A DNA stretch of 41,438 nucleotides, taken from Terriglobus sp. TAA 43. Its GTDB lineage: Bacteria > Acidobacteriota > Terriglobia > Terriglobales > Acidobacteriaceae. A program made the translations under genes and the position numbers. The notes under the pieces are model-generated. The model saw only the letters and a list, made by a program, of their open reading frames with translations. It was not told the origin of the DNA and did no database searches. Positions 34,963 to 41,438 of this stretch are shown piece after piece (the first letter of the stretch is position 1; every line of letters starts with the position of its first letter). The stretch covers positions 1 through 41,438 of the forward strand of contig NZ_JUGR01000006.1 in the NCBI RefSeq assembly GCF_000800015.1. The letters run 5' to 3'.

Positions 34963-36450
34963 ATGAAGACGGATGTATTGATTGTAGGAGCGGGACCAGT
35001 TGGTCTGACGATGGCCGCCGAGCTTGTACGTTATGGCCTATCCGTTCGTATTGTGGACAAGAATTCGCAGCGAACAGATAAGTCGAAGGCGATTGTTATT
35101 TGGTCCCGTACGCTCGAACTGCTGGATCGGATGGGCCCCGGAGTTACAGATCGATTTATCCAGGCCGGTCTCAAAGTTGAGTTCACGAACATCTTCGCGG
35201 GCGGGAAACAGATTGCGCAGGTCGATCTATCAACCGTCGATACGCCATTTAAATTCGTCCTGCTTATCCAGCAAAACGAGACAGAGAGAATCCTCGAAGA
35301 GTACCTAGCTGAACTAGGCGTCAAGGTAGAACGCGAAACAGAATTGCAGGACTTTGAGCAACGCGCGGACAGTGTTAGCTGCAACTTGGTATACGCGGAC
35401 GGCGCCACAGAAAACGCTGAGTTCTCATGGCTCATCGGATGCGATGGTGCGCACAGCACTGTGCGACACAGGCTAGGAATGACGTTTGAAGGAAGCACTT
35501 TGCTCAACGACTGGATCCTTGCGGATGTTCACATTAGTGGCATAGACGGGCCACCGTCGGTGAATATTCACTGGCACTCCGCAGGGATACTCGCGCTCTT
35601 CCCACTGGGGGGAACGCGCTATCGCGTCATTGCCGATGTCGGTGCTTCGGCATCAGATGGTATTGGAGTGCATGGCAATCCCACCTTGGAAGAGGTGCAG
35701 AAAATTCTCGATGTCAGGGGATCGAAGGAGCTCAGGGCAGACGATCCGGTTTGGCTATCGAGCTTCACTATCAATGAACGCAAGGTCGCTGACTATCGCA
35801 AGGGGCGTGTGTTCCTGGCAGGCGACGCCGCGCATGTACACAGCCCTGCGGGTGGGCAGGGAATGAACACTGGCATGCATGATGCTTTCAATCTGGCGTG
35901 GAAGTTGGCGCTGGTGTCGCGCGGCCTATGCAATGCGGAACCGTTGCTCATGAGCTACAGCGCTGAGCGTAGCGCTGTGGCCAAGCTTGTGCTCGAGGCC
36001 ACAGGAAGAGCAACGAAGGTTGCATTGATGAGAGGTGAAGTCGAACAGTCGCTCCGGAATCATATTGCTTCGTTGATTTTTGGACTCGCTCCGGTTCAGC
36101 ACATGATGGCGAATGTACTTTCCGAAGTTGCGATCGGGTATCCAGATAGTCCGTTGAATACATCCTGCGGGCTTGAACATAGCCGGCCCGCACCGGGCGA
36201 AAGAGCGCCAGTTCATGAGCAAGCCTCAGCCATTGGAACCGGATCAACTCCACGCTTTGCGTTGTGCGCAGAGGTCGATGATGGTGCCTACAAAGGCATC
36301 ATGGGAGAATTTGCAGGTCTTCTTGAGCCAACGCTACGACCGACATCTGACTCAGGTTGCTTATGGTTGGTGCGACCAGACGGTTATGTCGCATTGCGTG
36401 CAAGAAGCGGCGATGCGGGGGCCGTCGGTGCCTATCTTCTTGGGCTTTAG
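34963..36450 (+). CDS. FAD-dependent aromatic monooxygenase (PheA/TfdB/MhpA class)
   Basis: A protein of 495 residues. FAD- and NAD(P)H-binding marks are complete: 'GAGPVG' at 9-14, the DG motif 'IGCDGAHSTVRHRLG' (Asp161-Gly162), and the GD motif 'VFLAGDAAHVHSPAGGQGMN' (Asp288). This is a class A flavoprotein hydroxylase acting on phenolic or polyketide-like rings. The C-terminal thioredoxin-like domain is shorter than in phenol hydroxylases (usual total 540-620). The tail still shows 'WLVRPDGYVALRARSGD', the typical ending, so the gene looks complete. It stands alone, diverging from the hydrolase gene, without ring-cleavage genes nearby. Resistance-type hydroxylation of an antibiotic is another possibility. 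Confidence 0.9.
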   Translation: MKTDVLIVGAGPVGLTMAAELVRYGLSVRIVDKNSQRTDKSKAIVIWSRTLELLDRMGPGVTDRFIQAGLKVEFTNIFAGGKQIAQVDLSTVDTPFKFVLLIQQNETERILEEYLAELGVKVERETELQDFEQRADSVSCNLVYADGATENAEFSWLIGCDGAHSTVRHRLGMTFEGSTLLNDWILADVHISGIDGPPSVNIHWHSAGILALFPLGGTRYRVIADVGASASDGIGVHGNPTLEEVQKILDVRGSKELRADDPVWLSSFTINERKVADYRKGRVFLAGDAAHVHSPAGGQGMNTGMHDAFNLAWKLALVSRGLCNAEPLLMSYSAERSAVAKLVLEATGRATKVALMRGEVEQSLRNHIASLIFGLAPVQHMMANVLSEVAIGYPDSPLNTSCGLEHSRPAPGERAPVHEQASAIGTGSTPRFALCAEVDDGAYKGIMGEFAGLLEPTLRPTSDSGCLWLVRPDGYVALRARSGDAGAVGAYLLGL

Positions 36451-36518
36451 AGCTGTCGTCCGGTTGTCTGAACAATATCGCGCCTGCTCTGACTCCGCGG
36501 CTCCAATGCAAGAAGTTT

Positions 36519-39500
36519 TCAAACGCTAGGTTGGTTTGCCAAAACGGGGAGTTGGATCGTTAGTAGGGTCCCCGTTGTTGCGCTGCTCTCCACGTGAAAC
36601 GATCCATTGAGAAGCGTGATACGTTCCCGCATACCTGTCATGCCGAATCCTCCTTGGCCTGGAGTCGACGATTTCGGCTTCTCTGCGATTCCGCGGCCGT
36701 TGTCGCGGATCGTCAAAACCACTTGCTGAGGATCTCGATAAATCTTCACCTCAGCGTGAGTGGCTTCTGAGTGCTTGACTACGTTATTCAGTCCTTCTTG
36801 AACGATTCGATACAGGTTGATCCGCAGGTCTTCCGCAAACGCATCGTCTATATCTGCCAAGTCTCTCTCGATCTCAATCTCAGAGGCTTTCGCAACGGTC
36901 CTGCAGAGACTCTCGATAGCTCGTGTCAGTCCCAGTCTGTCCAGTTGGAATGGTCGGAGAGCGTAGGAGATCGCTCGCGTCTCTTCCATGGCAGCGGTTG
37001 CTTCTCCGCTAATCTCCTCGATCGTCTCGCGTTTTTCTTCTTCTGATTTCACCTTGCCTTTCACGCGAAGTAGGAACAGGGCGAGATTGTTGATGATGAT
37101 CAGGCGTTGGCCAAGGCTGTCATGAAGCTCCGCAGCAATTCTGCGACGCTCACCCTCTTGTGACGCGATCAGTTGGCGAGAGAAGGTCTGTTGTCGAATG
37201 TGAGCCTGTTCCAACTGCTGCACGCGATAACGCCATGCGAAGGCGATCCCTAGAAGGCCGAGGAGAACGCAGGCTACGATAAACCATCGGCGTCGATAGA
37301 AGGAAGGAACGACGCTGACGGCCACCTCGGCATCTTTTAAACTGTTGATGCCGTCGCTATTTCGCGCAGCAACTCGAAACGTGTACTCACCAGGCAATAG
37401 ATGGGAATAGTACGCTGTCCTTCGAAGACCGACCTGCTGCCAGTCGTCGTCCACGCCATCCAACTTATACCGAAAGCTGACTTGTTCGGGCTTCGCATAA
37501 GTGAGCGCGGTGTACTGGATTTCCAGACTCGTCTGACCAGGCTTGAGCCTTACCAAATTGTTATCGGTAGACTCCAGGCCATCGATGCTGACGCTATCAA
37601 TGTGAACTCTCGGAGGTTGGCTAACACCAAGCATCTTTTTGGGATCGACGATTGCGATACCGCTCTGTGTCGGAAACCAAAGGAGCCCGTTTGCGTCTTT
37701 CACACCCGAAGGCCACCCTCCCGCATTGCATTCCGCACTCAACATGCCATCGGCGCGGCCATACGCAAACGACGTAACCCTCGGTTCGCGCTTGTCGGCT
37801 ACCGCAACGAGTTGATCCCGATCGACCCGATAGATGCCATGGTTCGAGCTGATCCAGAAACGCCTTTTCTCGTCTTCGAGAATTTGAAATGCGCCGTTGT
37901 CGAAGAGGCCCTGACGCTTATTGAATGACACCCATTTGCCGTCCCGAAGCCATGCGATGCCGCCGTCGTATGTTCCGACCCAGATTGTGCCGTATGTATC
38001 TTCGAAGATTGTTCTGATGTTGTTGCTCGGAAGGCCTTCGCTTTCTGTCCATCGATTGATATGTCCGTTGCGAAGATTCGTGACTCCACCGTTTCCGCCG
38101 ATCCAAAGACCTCCCTGGCGATCCGTCACGATGACCCGAACATCATTGGTGGCCAGCCCATCCGCGGTGGTGAGGTGACGCGTCATCCTACCGTCGTAGA
38201 AGGTTAGGCCACGTTCCGTGCCAAAAAGCATTGCACCATCCGGTGCCTGATGGATCACCAACGGCGCCCCTGTGTCACCGAGGGTGATGTTGGGCTGCCT
38301 GATCTTTCCATGAACGAGTGTGCGTATTCCTGAATGAGTTCCAATCCAGAGAACGCCCTCTTTGTCTTCAAACAAGGAGGAGATCGTTCCGGGGATGCCG
38401 TCCGCTGTTCCGAAGGTATGGATTACTTTGCCATCTCGAATCTCGCTTAAGCCACCGGGCGAGCTGCCGGCCCAAATTTCTCCCGACATTGAACGAAACA
38501 CAGGATTCGTATTGTTGCTCGCAAGTCCCTCTTGTTCGGAAAGAACCTTGATCTGTTGGCGCTGAATTCGATAAAGCCCTTCGGTTTCAGTCCCGACCCA
38601 GAGATTGCCCTCACTGTCAGCCTTGAGGGCGTTGAAATTAAATACATGGTCGATACCATCTATGGGCAGATGGAGAAGACGCTCAAACCGATCTGGGGTC
38701 ACCTCAACCTTCCAGTCTTCCCCTGATAAACCAGGAAAAGGGAAGCTGGCCGATTCGTGAGTGAGGTTGGCGGGTTTGTCGCCGAGGCGTCCCATGCGAC
38801 CGTCGTTGGTACCTATCCATGCATCGTTATTGATACTCATCACAACGCCGCGGATCTCGGATGGCTTGATGCCCTTGGGTATGGCAAAAGTGAAAAGCTT
38901 GCCCCGATTGAAGCAAATGATCTGCTGGCCTCGTTGTGCCCAAAAACCAGTCCCACGCCATCGAAGCGGTTCGAACTGAAGATCGTCCGTGCTGAACTCT
39001 GCCCGCTCAAATCTCCGCTTATCCTCATTCCAGACGAGCACTCGATGTTGAGACAAAATCCACACCTTACCCTCGTCGAAAGTGATCGCGTTCACTTCGC
39101 GAGGCGCGACGCCATAGTGCTCATCCAGTGTCTGGAAGGTTCCATGATGTATGCGTAAGAGGTTGTAATCATCGCTCTGGATCCAGAGATCTCCGTTGGC
39201 AGTTTCGACCATCGCGATCAACCGGCTGGAAGTCATCTCCGGCGTAGTGCTTTTGTCGTACACCTTAAATCGCACACCGTCGAAGCGTGCCAGGCCATTC
39301 AGGGTGGCTACCCAGACATACCCATCCGGAGTAAGGATGATGCTGCGAACACCACTCTGCGGCAAACCCGTATCGGGAGTCCACTGAGTAAATCGATACT
39401 GCGCTGAACCACTTTGTGACGAAAACAAACAAATGCCAACAATTGCATAGATGACCTTTGTCAGAATCTTCAGGAGAGTTGTTCTGAAATGATCGCGCAC
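36519..39500 (-). CDS. Sensor histidine kinase with two-component propeller and Y_Y_Y domain (NarL/DesK type)
   Basis: A protein of 993 residues with a GTG start at 39500 and AAGGG 5 bp upstream. A signal peptide or first helix is followed by a periplasmic propeller of 'Reg_prop' repeats (for example 'DGYVWVATLNGLARFDG' and 'GTIWVGTYDGGIAWL') to about residue 640. A Y_Y_Y domain follows ('FRYKLDGVDDDW...LLPGEYTFRV'), then a membrane helix at ~739-757. The HisKA_3 phospho-acceptor is His793 in 'AAELHDSLGQRL'. The ATPase shows 'EGLNNVVKHS' (N box), 'IRDNGRGIA' and 'GGFGMTGMRERI'. Such kinases sense extracellular carbohydrates or other nutrients. No LuxR-type response regulator lies next to it, so it is an orphan here. 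Confidence 0.93.
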   Translation of the reverse strand: MRDHFRTTLLKILTKVIYAIVGICLFSSQSGSAQYRFTQWTPDTGLPQSGVRSIILTPDGYVWVATLNGLARFDGVRFKVYDKSTTPEMTSSRLIAMVETANGDLWIQSDDYNLLRIHHGTFQTLDEHYGVAPREVNAITFDEGKVWILSQHRVLVWNEDKRRFERAEFSTDDLQFEPLRWRGTGFWAQRGQQIICFNRGKLFTFAIPKGIKPSEIRGVVMSINNDAWIGTNDGRMGRLGDKPANLTHESASFPFPGLSGEDWKVEVTPDRFERLLHLPIDGIDHVFNFNALKADSEGNLWVGTETEGLYRIQRQQIKVLSEQEGLASNNTNPVFRSMSGEIWAGSSPGGLSEIRDGKVIHTFGTADGIPGTISSLFEDKEGVLWIGTHSGIRTLVHGKIRQPNITLGDTGAPLVIHQAPDGAMLFGTERGLTFYDGRMTRHLTTADGLATNDVRVIVTDRQGGLWIGGNGGVTNLRNGHINRWTESEGLPSNNIRTIFEDTYGTIWVGTYDGGIAWLRDGKWVSFNKRQGLFDNGAFQILEDEKRRFWISSNHGIYRVDRDQLVAVADKREPRVTSFAYGRADGMLSAECNAGGWPSGVKDANGLLWFPTQSGIAIVDPKKMLGVSQPPRVHIDSVSIDGLESTDNNLVRLKPGQTSLEIQYTALTYAKPEQVSFRYKLDGVDDDWQQVGLRRTAYYSHLLPGEYTFRVAARNSDGINSLKDAEVAVSVVPSFYRRRWFIVACVLLGLLGIAFAWRYRVQQLEQAHIRQQTFSRQLIASQEGERRRIAAELHDSLGQRLIIINNLALFLLRVKGKVKSEEEKRETIEEISGEATAAMEETRAISYALRPFQLDRLGLTRAIESLCRTVAKASEIEIERDLADIDDAFAEDLRINLYRIVQEGLNNVVKHSEATHAEVKIYRDPQQVVLTIRDNGRGIAEKPKSSTPGQGGFGMTGMRERITLLNGSFHVESSATTGTLLTIQLPVLANQPSV

Positions 39501-39976
39501 GCTGGCCCTTGGGTGATGATTGCCAACATTCTACGGCCTGATTAGGAACGCTGCAGAGACAGAGGGTTGCCGCTCGATTCAATTTGGGCTGCCCAGAGGT
39601 TTGTTTCCAGTTGGGTCGAGACAATCATTGCCAGTCGCCGTGATCGTCCTTGACTTGAACCTACGAAACGGCGCCTCGTTCGGTGACTATTCTGTTCTTC
39701 CGAGCATCCTTAGAGTGGTCCTCGTCAAACCACTCGAGATAGAAGGTCATAGGCTCCATCCGGCTGTCGGCTGTGATCTCTTGGCGAGCGCCTAAGATCG
39801 AAACCTCTTGCATAGAAATCTTTCCGACTGTATCCCGTGGGGGAAGTCTCCTCCCGCGCGGCGACCGCTTCGTGATCCTCGCTTCCCACTTCAGAGGGAT
39901 GTCCCTTCCCTCGACGCCCTGTATCGCCAACTGACGAAAACGGCGTTTATCGTTACTTATGCAGCAAGGAGGGATT
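39501..39976. other. Divergent intergenic region of about 480 bp
   Basis: It separates the sensor kinase from the TIGR03435 gene. A minus-strand open frame at 39661-39930 has no recognisable domain and no clear ribosome site. No convincing promoter hexamers were read on either strand. Confidence 0.4.
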
Positions 39977-40789
39977 GTGCAGATATTCAGCAGTCTTTTC
40001 AGGCAGACGTTTGGTCACGGCAGGACCTGTGTGGTGATTGCGGGCCTAGCGGCGGCACACTTCCCTGGCGCTACGCTCTGGGGACGACTTTCCTTGGGGC
40101 AGGAAGCTAAGAGTGAGGTGGTGGACACGAAGCCGCAGCATTTTGAGACGGTCTCCATTCGCCCGACCCCAGAGGATAGTTCGGGAACCTTGGTGAATGC
40201 GCAAGGTGTGGCGTTCCGTGTGCATGCCATTCCATTGGCGGTGCTGGTTCAGATGGCATTCGGACTTAATCCGAATCAATTAATCGTGCCGGACTGGGCA
40301 CATGAAGCGAAATTCGACATCGAGGCCAAGACAGGAGTGGAAGCACGCTTAACACCTGAGGAGATGAAGCCACTCTTGCAGGCAATGCTGGCGGAGCGAT
40401 TCGGGATGCAATATCACCGCGAAACGCGCGAGATTCGGGGCTATGACATGACTGTGGCAAAAAAAGGACTGAAATTGATTCCGGCTGCGCCCGAGGCTAC
40501 AAGAGGTGGAACCGCCGGACCAACACTGATATCGATGCCAAGCGCGACCCTGGGGGCGTTAGCTGACATGCTTGCCGCTCGAGTGAGTTTGCCAGTGAGG
40601 GATAAGACCGGAGTCGAAGGCAACTACAAGGTCGAATTGCATTTTGCTCGTGAGGATGACCCGGAGCCGATGTTGCCTTCAATCTCAGACGCTCTGAACG
40701 ACACTATGGGGCTGAAGTTGGTTCCGTCGAAGGTGCCAGTCCAAATGGTTGTTATCGACTCTCTGTCCCGAGTCCCAACGGAGAACTGA
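39977..40789 (+). CDS. TIGR03435 soil-associated protein
   Basis: A protein of 270 residues if started at GTG 39977, which has AAGGAG 5 bp upstream; ATG 39959 is in frame six codons earlier but has no such site. After an N-terminal hydrophobic stretch come the family marks: 'HFETVSIRPTPEDS' (usually F..ASIKP), 'IVPDWAHEAKFDIEAKTG', 'LLQAMLAERFGMQYHRETRE', 'GYDMTVAKKGLKLIP' and 'VRDKTGVEGNYKVELHFA'. The ending 'MVVIDSLSRVPTEN' is also typical ('VLVIDHVEKPTEN'). The family is expanded in Acidobacteriota and its biochemical role is unknown; export or envelope location is presumed. A hairpin follows about 110 bp downstream. Confidence 0.93.
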   Translation: MQIFSSLFRQTFGHGRTCVVIAGLAAAHFPGATLWGRLSLGQEAKSEVVDTKPQHFETVSIRPTPEDSSGTLVNAQGVAFRVHAIPLAVLVQMAFGLNPNQLIVPDWAHEAKFDIEAKTGVEARLTPEEMKPLLQAMLAERFGMQYHRETREIRGYDMTVAKKGLKLIPAAPEATRGGTAGPTLISMPSATLGALADMLAARVSLPVRDKTGVEGNYKVELHFAREDDPEPMLPSISDALNDTMGLKLVPSKVPVQMVVIDSLSRVPTEN

Positions 40790-40896
40790 TTCCGCCGTAG
40801 TAATCAGTCTCGAGAAGTCGGCTTGTCGTCAGTGATCTGGGCAAGCTTTCGCTAGGGCGTTTCTCGTTACTAGTCTGAGCGACTTCCGCAAAGTGG

Positions 40897-40918
40897 AGCC
40901 GGGGAAATCCCCGGCTTT
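40897..40918 (+). terminator. Hairpin after the TIGR03435 gene
   Basis: AGCCGGGG (40897-40904) pairs perfectly with CCCCGGCT (40909-40916) around AAAT and runs into TTT only. The stem is stable but the T-run is short, so it is a probable though not ideal terminator. Confidence 0.5.
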
Positions 40919-41065
40919 CGGTGAATTGAAACGCGGCTCGTCCTGGCAGCTCATCCATCGTGTCCGTGGTGGCGCAGAGCTGTTCTAAGAAAATGCGGCC
41001 CAGCGCGCGTCGAGGACGGTCAGTGTCCGCACGCGCTGTAGACTGAGTTATTCGCGGAGATCTAC

Positions 41066-41438
41066 TTGAAACGCACATTTGGGTTTTTCTGTTTTTTGAC
41101 CTTTGCCTTGTCCGCAGTCTGCCAGACTTCGTCTGCTCCACTCGTCGGTTACATCGGCGCTTATGAGTACGAAAACAACACACGCATCGACATCATCTCT
41201 GGCGCAGATCTCTTCGCGGTTCTGGATGAGGCAAAGTACAAGCTTCCGCGCCAAGAAGGTGACATCTTCTTGAATGGCGCGAGGGAACCGGTCAGCTTTC
41301 GCCGCGACGCCGCTGGAATTATCACTGGATTTGAAGAACGTGGCCATTTCTATCGACGGCTTTCCCCGACACCGTCCGCAGCCGCGCGTGGCCTTGCGAC
41401 TCCACGCCCCAATGGCGATCTCCGCTATTCCTACAAGG
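41066..41438 (+). CDS. N-terminal part of a serine hydrolase-type protein (runs off the window)
   Basis: A TTG start at 41066 with GGAG 6 bp upstream opens a frame that continues past the window end, giving 124 residues. It begins with an export signal ('FGFFCFLTFALSAVCQ'). It continues with 'LVGYIGAYEYENNTRIDIIS', 'GDIFLNGAREPVSFRRDAAG' and 'ITGFEERGHFYRRLSP'. This resembles the small domain that accompanies class C beta-lactamase-like serine hydrolases in Acidobacteriota, where it can precede or follow the catalytic part. The catalytic SxxK motif is not in the window, so the enzyme class is inferred from this accessory domain only. Confidence 0.6.
   Translation, partial: MKRTFGFFCFLTFALSAVCQTSSAPLVGYIGAYEYENNTRIDIISGADLFAVLDEAKYKLPRQEGDIFLNGAREPVSFRRDAAGIITGFEERGHFYRRLSPTPSAAARGLATPRPNGDLRYSYK

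Noticed and set aside
39661-39930. 89-residue minus-strand frame between the sensor kinase and TIGR03435 gene
   Set aside because: No family resemblance and no clear ribosome site; it lies in a divergent promoter region.

Overview
The window looks like a chromosomal segment of an Acidobacteriota bacterium of the Terriglobia class (Terriglobus/Granulicella/Edaphobacter-like). This rests on gene families typical of that group: two very large Oar-type TonB-dependent receptors with an N-terminal carboxypeptidase-regulatory-like domain, a PadR regulator paired with an 'ADOP' type ABC permease, a TIGR03435 soil-associated protein, and a sensor kinase with a two-component propeller and Y_Y_Y domain. 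No rRNA, tRNA, CRISPR array, integrase or insertion sequence was recognised. Assignments come from reading the sequence only; no database search was run.

Layout. 1-2.5 kb: a MocR/PdxR-type regulator (cut by the window start) diverges from a DoxX-like membrane protein, followed by a lone ribbon-helix-helix protein. 2.6-4.9 kb (minus): small membrane protein, radical SAM protein and class II aldolase. 5.8-7.0 kb (minus): an Xre-RES toxin-antitoxin pair with a readable promoter and operator. 7.1-7.4 kb: remnant of a c-type cytochrome. 7.4-20.2 kb: a carbohydrate locus, with a divergent FadR/GntR regulator facing a roughly 12 kb, seven-gene plus-strand operon (outer-membrane receptor, GH39, hexuronate-type MFS carrier, rhamnonate-dehydratase-like enzyme, AraD1/GguC-like FAA hydrolase, hydroxyacid dehydrogenase, GH3). 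20.2-26.7 kb: decayed MocR remnant, membrane-anchored regulator diverging from a second TonB receptor plus glycerophosphodiesterase. 27-31.8 kb (minus): phospholipase D-type enzyme, ADOP permease, PadR regulator. 31.85-32.2 kb: a possible small RNA ending in a strong terminator. 33.1-34.7 kb: a tandem alpha/beta-hydrolase with membrane tail. 35-36.5 kb: FAD monooxygenase. 36.5-39.5 kb: orphan sensor histidine kinase. 40-41.4 kb: TIGR03435 protein and the start of a serine hydrolase.

How the parts work together. The clearest system is the carbohydrate operon. An oligosaccharide rich in xylose or acidic sugars would cross the outer membrane through the receptor and be cut by the exported GH39 and GH3 enzymes. 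An acidic sugar or aldonate would then enter by the MFS symporter and be taken through a dehydratase/hydrolase/dehydrogenase route to central metabolites. Two copies of a promoter-operator module 99 bp apart sit ahead of the operon and are probable targets of the divergent GntR repressor. The PadR-ADOP pair also shows a self-contained control site: an 8-bp inverted repeat that overlaps the -35 element and the start codon of an apparently leaderless padR.
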